A stretch of DNA of 64,000 nt from an uncultured Alphaproteobacteria bacterium (lineage in GTDB: Bacteria; Pseudomonadota; Alphaproteobacteria; Micavibrionales; Micavibrionaceae). The stretch lies in contig CAMLJM010000001.1 of the NCBI GenBank assembly GCA_946480475.1, positions 87,780 through 151,779 of the forward strand. Reading direction: 5' to 3'. The notes beneath the pieces are model-generated. The model searched no databases. It worked only from the letters and a program-made list of their open reading frames with translations, and was not told where the DNA came from. A program made the position numbers and the translations under genes. Every line of letters begins with the position of its first letter. The stretch's first letter is position 1. Below, piece after piece: positions 9,145-20,476 of this stretch.

Positions 9145-10603
9145 GAGCCCGGGCTTTGTTAACGGTTTCCTGATATTCGCTCTCGGGGTTGCTGTCTGCA
9201 ACAACGCCGGCACCTGCCTGAACATATAGTTTTCCATCTTTTACAAGGCCTGTGCGCAATGTGATGCAGGTGTCTACATTTCCATCGCCATCAAAATATC
9301 CCACGCAGCCACCATAGAAAGAGCGTTTTTCAGGTTCCAGTTCATCAATAATTTCCATGGCCCGTATTTTAGGTGCGCCGCTAACGGTACCCGCAGGGAA
9401 ACCTGCAAAAAGGGCATCCAGCGGATCAACGTCAGGGCGTATTGAACCTGTTACGTTGGAGACAATATGCATCACATGAGAGTAGGTTTCGATCACGAAC
9501 TGCTCTGTAACTTTTACGCTGCCTATCTGGGATACGCGGCCCACATCATTGCGGCCCAAATCCAGCAGCATTAAATGCTCTGAGCGTTCTTTCGGATCCG
9601 CGAGTAAATCTTCAGTCAATGCTTTGTCTTCGGCAGAGTTGGCGCCGCGTTTGCGTGTTCCTGCGATTGGCCTGATGGTGACTTGCCCCTCACGCACACG
9701 AACGAGAATTTCGGGGCTTGATCCTACGAGTGAGAAATCAGGTGTTTGAATGTGGAACAGAAATGGGGACGGATTCAGGCGACGTAATGACCGGTAAAGT
9801 TCAATCGAGGGTAAATCGAAGGGTACGTTAAATCGTTGCGATGGAACGACCTGGAATATATCTCCCGCGCGGATATATTCTTTTGCGGCTTCCACGGCGG
9901 CTTCATATTGCCCTTGCGTCATGTTTGACGATATGGGCAGGGGTAATGACAATTCTGATTTATTGCTATCATCCTGATACGGGGCGCGTAATTTCTCAAT
10001 GACCGCATCTATCCGCTCTAGTGCCTCTTCGTAGATATCCTGTGCTGGAATTGAGGTGTTTTCGGCTGTGACACGCACTGGTGTTGCGATGCATGCCATT
10101 TGTTTGACGTTGTCAAAGATGACCATGACTGTCGGGCGGATCATTATGGCCTGGGGGATGTTCAGCGGATCGGGGTTCTGATTGGGTAGATCCTCAACCA
10201 GATTAACCATGCTGTAACCGAAATAACCAAAAAGGCCTGATGCTGCCATTGGTGGCACGTCACCTGTAACATCCAGTTTTGATCCAGCGATCAAGTGTTT
10301 GAAGTGTTCAATGGCTGATTCGGAAACGCGTTCCCAGCTTTCACTGTCTGTGCTGACTTCTGGTGTGCCGTTCTGGCAGCGCCAGAATAAATCAGGATAG
10401 AGGCCTATGGCAGAATAGCGCCCCAGAACAGCGCCACCCTCGACAGACTCAAACAGAAGTGAGAAAGGCTGCTCTTTGTTTAGCTTTAGGTATGCTGCTA
10501 CGGGTGTGTAAAGGTCAGCGGGCACCCAGCGCCAGACAAGCTGCGATAATCCCTTTTCAAAATTATGCTGAAAGTCTGTCGGAGTGCTGGGTGTTGCGCT
10601 CAT
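9101..10603 (-). CDS. trpE: Anthranilate synthase component I
   Basis: This 500-residue enzyme makes anthranilate from chorismate using ammonia from TrpG. The C-terminal chorismate-binding domain shows IRPIAGTRKRG, DLGRNDVGRV, PAGTVSGAPKIRAMEII and the closing YVQAGAGVVADSNPE motif. The N-terminal regulatory part has an LLES-type motif (SLLFESVEGG, about 48-57) like the tryptophan feedback site. The start ATG directly abuts the ppiD stop codon, so it is likely co-transcribed with ppiD. I saw no leader peptide rich in Trp codons in front of it. Confidence 0.96.
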   Translation of the reverse strand: MSATPSTPTDFQHNFEKGLSQLVWRWVPADLYTPVAAYLKLNKEQPFSLLFESVEGGAVLGRYSAIGLYPDLFWRCQNGTPEVSTDSESWERVSESAIEHFKHLIAGSKLDVTGDVPPMAASGLFGYFGYSMVNLVEDLPNQNPDPLNIPQAIMIRPTVMVIFDNVKQMACIATPVRVTAENTSIPAQDIYEEALERIDAVIEKLRAPYQDDSNKSELSLPLPISSNMTQGQYEAAVEAAKEYIRAGDIFQVVPSQRFNVPFDLPSIELYRSLRRLNPSPFLFHIQTPDFSLVGSSPEILVRVREGQVTIRPIAGTRKRGANSAEDKALTEDLLADPKERSEHLMLLDLGRNDVGRVSQIGSVKVTEQFVIETYSHVMHIVSNVTGSIRPDVDPLDALFAGFPAGTVSGAPKIRAMEIIDELEPEKRSFYGGCVGYFDGDGNVDTCITLRTGLVKDGKLYVQAGAGVVADSNPESEYQETVNKARALIQAAEEALLQKAS

Positions 10604-12499
10604 TTAGAATTGCTGTTCGCTGTTGGTTTCGTACAGGCGCGCCAATGCGTCCTGATTAATCTTGGCGCCATATTTGTTTTCCAGCTCTTTGAAGAAGACG
10701 GCAAATATTTCATTCTGCGCGTTTTGCTGGGCCGTTTTGCGAATGGCTTCCAGATCTTCTTTGCTGGCTTTCGACGGATCAGGCATTTTTACAGCGGTAA
10801 CTGTTGCCAGCACATAAGAGTCCTTGGCGGGTGTAAGCTGATAGGTGCCTTTGCTATTCTCAAACAGAAGTTTCTTTAAAGGTTCTGTAAGAGGTGCTTC
10901 TGCCGCCTTTCCGTTATCAATCGTGACAGTTTTGATCGTAGCGCCTGTTTCCTTGGCGATTTCTTCCAGGGATTTTCCAGCCTTGGCAGCCTGAAGTGCC
11001 TCTGTAGCTTGACGACGCGTGATAATATCTTGCTGGTCGGCAATCCAAAGCTTGGCAAGGTCAGCTTTCGCGCTATCAAAATCTTTGTAGGTTTTAGGTG
11101 TTACTGTTTCCATTTGGACAACGGCATATGTGCCATCAGGTAGTTCTTGTACCGAAGATGTTTCGCCGGCCTCCAGGCTAAAGGCTGTTTCAAGGATGTC
11201 CTGACGTGATTTTGCAAAGGCAGCGAGACCCTCCTTGTTGTCAGGGGTCGAACCATCCTGACGTACGGGGCCGACTTTCTTTACTTCCAAGTGGAAATCT
11301 TTGGCAAGCTTATCCAGCGCTTCACCGCTGGCTAGAGCATCATCAATCTGATTGGATGTTTCAACAATCTGATTGGCGGCTTTTTCTTCCACCAGTTCTT
11401 TTTTGATGGCTTCCTTAACGCTGTCGAATGGTTTTACTTTTGAGGCGACCGTGTCTTTCATAACCAACACGTGCCAACCTAATGAGGTCTGAACGGGTTC
11501 TGCAACTTCGCCTTTATTCAAGGCAAAAGCGGCGTCAGCAATTTCTTTTGAAAGGCCTGCTTCTTCGAATGCTTCTTCGCCAATATAGGATTTGCCTGCA
11601 GCTTCCTTAAGGGCTTTGCCAGCTTTTACCTGTTCGTAAGCTTCCTTAGCTTCGCCTTCAGATGTGAAAAGCGCTTGCTGCAGGATGCGTTTTTCTTTTT
11701 CGGTGTATTCGTCAATACGCTCGTCGTAAAGCGCCTGAAGTTCTTCATCTGAAACATCAATGGTTTTGCGTGCGGCTTCATCGGTAAGAACGGCGACGGT
11801 AAATACGCGTGTCTCAGGTACGGCATATTTCTCTTGTCCGGATTGGTAGAAAGGTTTCAGTACTTCATCTGTGGGCTTCTCTGCGCCTTTGGCATCAGCG
11901 TTTGAAAATACCAATGCTTTGATTGTGCGCTCTTCGTGCTGTTGTTGGTAAAGGGCATTTACTTCAGCATCTGATACAACAGTGGCAGCGCTTTGCAGGC
12001 TTCCGCGCATGGTCAGATTGGTCAGCTCACCACGCATCATGGCGATAAATTCGCCTTCTGTCAGGTTTTGCGACATCAGGATGCGTTTGAAGGCATCGGC
12101 TGTGCTCATGCCGTCCTTGGCATAGGGGGCAACCAGAGCAGCAATGCGCTCTGCGATGACTTTATTATCCACGACGATGCCTTGGTCATGAGCCGCTTTT
12201 TGCATCAGGATCGTGCTGACTTGCTGTCCGAGATACTGATTAACGAGTCCAAGTTTATAGGCCATGTTGATATCCATCAGACCTTGCTGGTTGATGGCGC
12301 GGCGCACAGTGCGATCAAATTCAACAGCGCTGATTTTTTGCCCTGCCACCGTGGCAACGACATTGTTTTGTGTTCCACCAGAGCGGAAGAAGCCGCCTAC
12401 GTCCATAAGGGCCATACCTGCTACGGCCAGTAAAAGGAACGAAAAGATTATAAACTTAACGATTTTAGAGCCGGCGCCTACGCGCATCGCATTCAGCAT
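10604..12499 (-). CDS. ppiD: Periplasmic peptidyl-prolyl isomerase / chaperone PpiD
   Basis: This 631-residue protein has one N-terminal membrane anchor (about 12-35), a SurA-like chaperone domain (about 50-200), and a parvulin rotamase domain around 265-365 with LGWHVLVMKD near its end. A second, degenerate parvulin-like segment follows. It assists folding of secreted and outer-membrane proteins at the Sec translocon exit. Gene length and architecture fit PpiD rather than soluble SurA. It has its own promoter candidate and leads into trpE without a gap. Confidence 0.9.
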   Translation of the reverse strand: MLNAMRVGAGSKIVKFIIFSFLLLAVAGMALMDVGGFFRSGGTQNNVVATVAGQKISAVEFDRTVRRAINQQGLMDINMAYKLGLVNQYLGQQVSTILMQKAAHDQGIVVDNKVIAERIAALVAPYAKDGMSTADAFKRILMSQNLTEGEFIAMMRGELTNLTMRGSLQSAATVVSDAEVNALYQQQHEERTIKALVFSNADAKGAEKPTDEVLKPFYQSGQEKYAVPETRVFTVAVLTDEAARKTIDVSDEELQALYDERIDEYTEKEKRILQQALFTSEGEAKEAYEQVKAGKALKEAAGKSYIGEEAFEEAGLSKEIADAAFALNKGEVAEPVQTSLGWHVLVMKDTVASKVKPFDSVKEAIKKELVEEKAANQIVETSNQIDDALASGEALDKLAKDFHLEVKKVGPVRQDGSTPDNKEGLAAFAKSRQDILETAFSLEAGETSSVQELPDGTYAVVQMETVTPKTYKDFDSAKADLAKLWIADQQDIITRRQATEALQAAKAGKSLEEIAKETGATIKTVTIDNGKAAEAPLTEPLKKLLFENSKGTYQLTPAKDSYVLATVTAVKMPDPSKASKEDLEAIRKTAQQNAQNEIFAVFFKELENKYGAKINQDALARLYETNSEQQF

Positions 12500-12528
12500 T
12501 TTTTGACCTCATATGAACAGTTGCCGCG

Positions 12529-12557
12529 ACTATAAAGGCACCAAAACTCAGGAGCAA
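12529..12557 (-). promoter_or_regulatory. Candidate sigma-70 promoter for ppiD-trpE
   Basis: On the minus strand TTGCTC (12557-12552) and TATAGT (12534-12529) are separated by exactly 17 bases. The predicted start is about 20 bases upstream of the ppiD ATG at 12499. Both boxes match four to five of six consensus positions. Confidence 0.5.
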
Positions 12558-12601
12558 CAGAGGATTGCATTGTTTTCCACTTCAGGGTAAGAAGTCGGTC
12601 C

Positions 12602-13366
12602 ATGACAAAATCCTCGAAAAAACTGATTGCCGGTAACTGGAAGATGAATGGAAACAGTGCTTCTGCACTGGCGCTTGTAAAGGCGCTTGCTGAGGGGCTT
12701 TCCGCTGAAACATCACTTCTGGACAGGAACGATTTCGTGATAGCGCCTCCTTATGTGCACCTAGGGCAGGTGAAGTCGGCTCTTACAGGGGTTTCTATTG
12801 CTTTGTCCGCGCAGGATTGTGCGCTCACACAGGATGGGGCTTATACAGGGGATATCTCTGTGAATATGCTGTCTGACATCGGCTGTGATTATGTAATATT
12901 GGGCCACTCGGAACGCCGTCAATACCATGCGGAAACAGATGGACAAATTGCAGCTAAAGCAGCCCTTTGTTATGAAAAAAACTTGACAGCGATCATCTGT
13001 GTGGGCGAGACAGAGGTGCAGCGCGCGGAAGGACGTCATGAAGCGGTTGTGGGCGAGCAGTTGTCCAAGGCTATCCCGGCCCGTGCGACAGCGGGAAATA
13101 CCGTAATTGCCTACGAGCCTGTATGGGCGATTGGCACAGGGAAAACCGCTACGCCGGATGACGTAAAAGCCATGCACAGCTTTATCAGGCAACGTCTGAA
13201 GGAACAGCTTGCAGAGGGCAGCAATATGCGTATTCTGTACGGCGGTTCCGTCAAGCCAGACAATGCAGAAGCCCTGATGTCGACTGAAAATGTCGATGGC
13301 GCTCTTGTGGGCGGGGCGAGTCTGAAGGCAGACCAGTTCCTGGCTATTGCCCGGGCTGTGAAATAG
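12602..13366 (+). CDS. tpiA: Triosephosphate isomerase
   Basis: This 254-residue glycolytic TIM-barrel enzyme interconverts glyceraldehyde-3-phosphate and dihydroxyacetone phosphate. Catalytic residues are visible: Lys14 in GNWKMNG, His102 in ILGHSERR and Glu172 in the YEPVWAIGTG signature. The phosphate-binding YGGSV and GALVGGASL loops are present near the C-terminus. It is divergent from ppiD and begins the tpiA-secG-pyrG-kdsA series, the common alphaproteobacterial order. Confidence 0.97.
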   Translation: MTKSSKKLIAGNWKMNGNSASALALVKALAEGLSAETSLLDRNDFVIAPPYVHLGQVKSALTGVSIALSAQDCALTQDGAYTGDISVNMLSDIGCDYVILGHSERRQYHAETDGQIAAKAALCYEKNLTAIICVGETEVQRAEGRHEAVVGEQLSKAIPARATAGNTVIAYEPVWAIGTGKTATPDDVKAMHSFIRQRLKEQLAEGSNMRILYGGSVKPDNAEALMSTENVDGALVGGASLKADQFLAIARAVK

Positions 13367-13433
13367 ATTACGCCGACCGCGTTAAGGACATAAATTAGTC
13401 CGCATTAGGACAAAAAATTGAAGTGAGTTTGAA

Positions 13434-13802
13434 ATGATCCAGGTTGTACTTGTTATCCATCTGATTTTGGCTGTTTCGATTATCGGCCTGGTGCTGATCC
13501 AGCGCTCCGAAGGGGGCGGCCTGGGTATCGGTGGTGGCGGGGGCCTGGGTGGTTTAGCATCCCCGCAATCGACAGCTAACGTCCTGACAAAAGCCACAGG
13601 CATTTGTGCTGCATTGTTTTTTGTAACCAGCATGACGCTGGCTGTTCTTTCAGAAGGTAAGAACACGGGTAGTATCGTTGACCATCTGGATAAAGTTTCT
13701 ATTTCCCAAGAAGCATCCAAAGAAGAAGCAAAAGAGGCGAAGGAGCCTGCAGCAAAAGAAGAAGCTGCTGATAAAGCTCCCTCGGTTCCTGTAGCGGAGT
13801 AA
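13434..13802 (+). CDS. secG: Preprotein translocase subunit SecG
   Basis: This 122-residue inner-membrane protein assists SecYEG translocation. It has two membrane helices (about 3-22 and 52-72) joined by a glycine-rich cytoplasmic loop with RSEGGGLGIGGGGGLGGL, a hallmark of SecG. The tail from about residue 95 is rich in Lys, Glu and Ala, common in alphaproteobacterial members. It is 9 bases upstream of pyrG and probably in one transcript with it. Confidence 0.93.
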   Translation: MIQVVLVIHLILAVSIIGLVLIQRSEGGGLGIGGGGGLGGLASPQSTANVLTKATGICAALFFVTSMTLAVLSEGKNTGSIVDHLDKVSISQEASKEEAKEAKEPAAKEEAADKAPSVPVAE

Positions 13803-15440
<1,638 letters not shown>

Positions 15441-15500
15441 TCTCGATTTTCCCATAAAAGGGGCTTCAATTTTGCCACTTTCATCCCTATATTATCGGGC

Positions 15501-16322
15501 ATGAAAACGATATCGCTCGGCAAAGTTCAGATTGCCAATAATCTTCCCTTTACGTTGCTCGCAGGTCCCTGCGTTCTTGAAAGCCGTGACCATGCTTTCA
15601 TGATGTGTGGCGCGCTGAAAGAGCTGACGACCAAGCTCGGTATCCCGTTTATTTACAAGACCTCATTCGACAAAGCCAACCGCACATCAGTAAAGGCCGA
15701 ACGCGGCATGGGCATCGATGCGGCGATGAAGATTTTTCAAGACATTAGAAAAGAATTCGATGTGCCAGTGGTGACGGATGTTCACGCGCCCGAGCAATGT
15801 TCCATCGTCGCGGAAGCTGTCGATGTGTTGCAGATCCCCGCATTTCTTTGCCGTCAGACGGATTTGTTGCTGGCTGCGGGTCAGACAGGTAAGGCTATTA
15901 ATGTAAAGAAGGGTCAGTTCCTTGCGCCGTGGGATATGAAGAACGTCGCCGATAAAATCGCCAGCACAGGCAATGACAATATCATGTTGTGCGAACGTGG
16001 CGTGACGTTCGGATACAACACGCTGGTGAATGATATGCGTGCGTTGCCGATCATGGCGGAAACAGGTTACCCGGTTGTGTTCGATGCTACACATTCTGTG
16101 CAGTCACCGGGCGGGAAAGGGAATGCCACAGGTGGTGATCGTAGAATGGTGCCGCCGCTTTCCCGTGCAGCTGTGGCGATTGGTGTTGCCGCTGTATTCA
16201 TGGAAACGCACCAGGACCCAGACAATGCACCATCTGATGGGCCTAACATGGTCAAGCTGAACGATATGGAATCAGTTTTGCGCACCATGATGCAGATCGA
16301 TGAAATCGCCAAGAATGTCTGA
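15501..16322 (+). CDS. kdsA: 3-deoxy-D-manno-octulosonate-8-phosphate synthase (KDO-8-P synthase)
   Basis: This 273-residue enzyme condenses phosphoenolpyruvate with arabinose-5-phosphate to start KDO synthesis for lipid A. Family features are LLAGPCVLES, FIYKTSFDKANRTS, the VTDVHAPEQC and FLCRQTDLL segments, and the FDATHSVQSPGG motif. It shows that the organism makes a Gram-negative lipopolysaccharide core. The stop overlaps the start of the downstream HAD gene. Confidence 0.96.
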   Translation: MKTISLGKVQIANNLPFTLLAGPCVLESRDHAFMMCGALKELTTKLGIPFIYKTSFDKANRTSVKAERGMGIDAAMKIFQDIRKEFDVPVVTDVHAPEQCSIVAEAVDVLQIPAFLCRQTDLLLAAGQTGKAINVKKGQFLAPWDMKNVADKIASTGNDNIMLCERGVTFGYNTLVNDMRALPIMAETGYPVVFDATHSVQSPGGKGNATGGDRRMVPPLSRAAVAIGVAAVFMETHQDPDNAPSDGPNMVKLNDMESVLRTMMQIDEIAKNV

Positions 16323-16842
16323 GAAGATTATATTTCTTGATTTTGATGGCCCGCTTTCTAATCCGCGGGTCATTCTTTATGCGGGGCATGATAATGCCAT
16401 TGATCCTGTAGCTATAGGTGCACTGAATAATCTTTGTGAAGCGACGGGTATCAAGATCGTATGTACCAGCACACGTACAATCCCCGGTAATCAGGAGAAT
16501 TTTGAGGAAACCGTCGCCATGCTGGCACTTGCTGGTCTGAACCCGGAACACCTGCACAAAGACTGGTCATGTTTCTATGACATGGTTACGCCTCGCAAGG
16601 CGCATATTCGTCAGTGGCTATCCGAGCATCCTGAGGTGACACATTATGCCATTATTGATGATGAAGCCGTAGGTTTGCCTCATATGGTGCGTGTGACTGA
16701 GATGGATGGTTTGCAGGTAAGGCATTTTGAGAAATTGGCAAAACTGCTCGATTTCAAATTGATCGATGTTTTTAATCGGGCAAGACAAAAAAACCACGAC
16801 ATCAAGATGATGGCAGAACGCACCATGAGGTTATCCTTATGA
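16315..16842 (+). CDS. HAD-like protein of unknown substrate
   Basis: This 175-residue protein begins with KIIFLDFDGPLSN, the DxDx(T/V)-type first HAD motif with its nucleophile Asp and with the general acid position two residues later. A Thr/Ser motif (VCTSTRT) and a late acidic motif (AIIDDEA) follow. This is the arrangement seen in HAD domains associated with nucleic-acid repair proteins, but the substrate is unknown. I use the ATG at 16315, which overlaps the kdsA stop by 8 bases. Its stop overlaps a 35-codon ORF by ATGA. It is probably translated from the kdsA transcript. Confidence 0.7.
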   Translation: MSEKIIFLDFDGPLSNPRVILYAGHDNAIDPVAIGALNNLCEATGIKIVCTSTRTIPGNQENFEETVAMLALAGLNPEHLHKDWSCFYDMVTPRKAHIRQWLSEHPEVTHYAIIDDEAVGLPHMVRVTEMDGLQVRHFEKLAKLLDFKLIDVFNRARQKNHDIKMMAERTMRLSL

Positions 16843-16946
16843 GTAGAAAGTTATCTTTCTTGATTTTGATGTGCCTGTCACAAATGCCAGGATTTGATGT
16901 AGCAGTAACGGGGCAGGGGCCGATCCCGGTTGCAGAATCCGTATAA
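16839..16946 (+). CDS. Small 35-residue protein coupled to the HAD gene
   Basis: The ATG overlaps the stop codon of the HAD gene (ATGA), an arrangement typical of translational coupling. The predicted peptide has a Lys/Arg-containing start followed by a hydrophobic run (FLILMCL) and then a polar tail ending in PIPVAESV. It resembles a very short secreted or membrane-inserted peptide. I do not recognise a family. It may be a real small protein or simply a short run-on ORF. Confidence 0.4.
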   Translation: MSRKLSFLILMCLSQMPGFDVAVTGQGPIPVAESV

Positions 16947-16965
16947 GGCTCCTGACTTTCAAACC

Positions 16966-17757
16966 TCAGTGAGATTGAGGTTCGGGTGTAAGTAATTTTC
17001 CAAGTTTTTTAAGGGCGCTTTTTTCTATTCTAAATGCCTCTGCTTTGCTGACCCCTATTTGAGAACCCAGGTCCTGAAAAGTAGCCTCTTCCCATTCATC
17101 GGATAGAAAATGCATTCTGATGACTTCCTGCTCTTTAGGGCTTAGTTGCTCAAGTGCGGGGCAGATTCTCTGCATCAACTCTTTAAATTCCACAGCCTCT
17201 GCAGGCTCTGGTATGTTCTCTTCATCCAGGAAATCGAGCATGGGTTTGCCATTCAAGTTTTGCTGTGGTTCATCCAATGAAGAGCTCGCTACAGCCATGG
17301 CTGAATATTTTGCGGTGGCCTTTAGTTTAATGCCGCTGAGTTTGGACAGCTCTTCCAGGCCTGGGTAACGCCCCGATGCCACAAAAAATTTTTCACGTAT
17401 TCGTTCCAAATCTCTGACGTGTCTGATTGTTACCACACTGTGACGAACCGTATGGCCGCAATTTTCTATGTGATTCTGAATCTCTCCGCGAATAAAATGC
17501 CCTGCGTAGCTTAGAAAGTTTGTGCCGCTTTCTAGATCGTATTTTTCAGCGGCAATGAGTAGGCCGATACGCGCCTGCTGATGCAAATCATCAAGCGGGA
17601 TGTCATGTTTCTTTCTCATATAATCATAAGCGGTTTTCCGGCAAAATTTGTCGTGAGCCGCCAATAACGCTTTAAAAGCATTTTCGTCGCTATTTGTTTT
17701 CCATGCGCGGAGAAGAGCGAGTTCTTCTTCTTTTGTGATCTGCCTGATTTTTCTCAT
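16966..17757 (-). CDS. Divergent sigma-70 family sigma factor
   Basis: This protein of about 263 residues has sigma region 2 (DDLHQQARIGLLIAAEKYD followed by FLSYAGHFIRGEI), region 3 (GRYPGLEELSKLSG) and region 4 with a helix-turn-helix (LSPKEQEVIRMHF through FQDLGSQIGVSKAEAFRIE). The -10-recognition helix lacks the WW pair of RpoD and RpoH and reads AGHFIRGEI, closer to SigB/FliA-type factors. I cannot name it as RpoH. The start at 17757 has a CAGG sequence at proper distance; an ATG at 17778 would add seven residues. It is divergent from eno with about 200 bp of AT-rich sequence between. Confidence 0.75.
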   Translation of the reverse strand: MRKIRQITKEEELALLRAWKTNSDENAFKALLAAHDKFCRKTAYDYMRKKHDIPLDDLHQQARIGLLIAAEKYDLESGTNFLSYAGHFIRGEIQNHIENCGHTVRHSVVTIRHVRDLERIREKFFVASGRYPGLEELSKLSGIKLKATAKYSAMAVASSSLDEPQQNLNGKPMLDFLDEENIPEPAEAVEFKELMQRICPALEQLSPKEQEVIRMHFLSDEWEEATFQDLGSQIGVSKAEAFRIEKSALKKLGKLLTPEPQSH

Positions 17758-17810
17758 GATTACCTGCAACGTTCTCATCAATATACATAATTCAGTCTGG
17801 GACTAGAACA

Positions 17811-19291
<1,481 letters not shown>

Positions 19292-19301
19292 TTCAATTTT
19301 A

Positions 19302-19817
19302 CTAAAGAAAAGAGGGGCCGTCTGGATGGTTCTCCTTCCTTTTTTGTATTTCAGATTCAATTTTTTTGAATCCGGCAAGCATCAGCTTATTATGGTTGAT
19401 GTTTTGGCGAAGGCGTCGCCTTTTGGCAGGTGAAATCCAGAATTTATTGACGGTATCCATGTCTTCAGCCAGTTGCTTCTGCAGATCGGCTTCAAGATCA
19501 TCTATTTTCTCTTTTATGAATTGCTCTTTTTGTTCCGGCGTGAAGTCCCTTGTCATCGCGATGTCTCTAGTCAGCCTGAACAATGTCCATGGAATATAGC
19601 AAATTAATATCAACGGAACGACGATAAGGATCAGGACTCCGCTTTCTGTTTCAGGCTTAATGATGGGAAATACGATGCAGAATAGGGCACCACCAGCAAT
19701 ACCCAGAGTTAGTGCTAGGAGGATTCCCTGACCTAGCCATCTAATAGTGGTATTTCGGCTGATGCCCATAAAGTATGCTGCTGCCATGGCAGCGACAGCT
19801 ATCAATATGAATTTCAT
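19302..19817 (-). CDS. Hypothetical membrane protein with cytoplasmic coiled tail
   Basis: This 171-residue protein is not recognised. It has three hydrophobic segments (about 1-18, 28-52, 60-80) and then a charged tail (about 85-171) rich in Lys, Glu, Gln and Arg with a helical, coiled-coil look. It is convergent with eno, ten bases apart. Together with the upstream gap it interrupts the usual eno-ftsB spacing. No catalytic motif is visible. Confidence 0.65.
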   Translation of the reverse strand: MKFILIAVAAMAAAYFMGISRNTTIRWLGQGILLALTLGIAGGALFCIVFPIIKPETESGVLILIVVPLILICYIPWTLFRLTRDIAMTRDFTPEQKEQFIKEKIDDLEADLQKQLAEDMDTVNKFWISPAKRRRLRQNINHNKLMLAGFKKIESEIQKRKENHPDGPSFL

Positions 19818-20051
19818 TTTATATAGAAATCTTCTGTTTCATGCGTTTTAGCAGTTTCCGATTGGAAGGGACAGAGCAGAAGCAGACGGGGACTCATTCT
19901 CATTGCTCATTAAAAAAATTTATCACCGGATCGTGAATTATGTCTGAATTATATGATGTTCTCTGTATGTTCACGGATAAGTGGCTGACTCTACTGCATT
20001 TTCTGACTTATCCCCATTGCTTTCCGGAATCAGATGTGATTCACTAGGGAT

Positions 20052-20366
20052 ATGAAGAGGCTTCTCCAGCAACATCATGTAGTTAAACACAATTTTGTGG
20101 CAATCATCGGATTTTGCCTGTGTTTTTATTTTTCATATCATATTGTTTCTGGAGAGCGTAGTTACTTGCGTCTTATGTCATTGGAACGCAATATTGAACG
20201 CCTGACGCATCAGTATGAAGACCTGAACCATGAACGTCAGTCACTTGAGAACAAAGTGGCTATGCTTCGTCCAGGATCTATAGATCCAGATCTGCTGGAA
20301 GAGCGTGCCCGCGCCGTGCTGGGTTATCAGCATCCTGATGAATTCGTCGTTATTCGTCAGAACTGA
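20052..20366 (+). CDS. ftsB: FtsB/DivIC septum-formation protein
   Basis: This 104-residue bitopic membrane protein has a short cytoplasmic start, one membrane helix (about 14-34) and a periplasmic coiled coil (about 40-75) followed by LLEERARAVLGYQHPDEFVV, the conserved end of the family. It bridges FtsQ, FtsL and FtsW in the divisome. Position between eno and pdhA is conserved in alphaproteobacteria. An AGGG sits just upstream of the ATG. Confidence 0.88.
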   Translation: MKRLLQQHHVVKHNFVAIIGFCLCFYFSYHIVSGERSYLRLMSLERNIERLTHQYEDLNHERQSLENKVAMLRPGSIDPDLLEERARAVLGYQHPDEFVVIRQN

Positions 20367-20394
20367 ATTGTTCTGCACCGCACAAAATCGGCTG

Positions 20395-20411
20395 CCAGAA
20401 TCTGGTTTTTT
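20395..20411 (+). terminator. Weak candidate terminator after ftsB
   Basis: CCAG-AAT-CTGG is followed directly by six T (20406-20411). The stem is only four base pairs, so termination would be inefficient. It separates ftsB from pdhA. Confidence 0.3.
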
Positions 20412-20476
20412 GCTGAGAAATCATATATGAAAGTGTCCGTATTTCTTGGATTTTCTGGAACTCCTTAAGGAGGAGC

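Noticed and set aside
19818..20051. Possible Fur or regulatory site (three TCATT in 19894-19911) or small RNA between the membrane protein gene and ftsB
   Set aside because: The TCATT repeats lack the Fur-box symmetry, and no strong hairpin or terminator supports an RNA gene. I see nothing else in this stretch.
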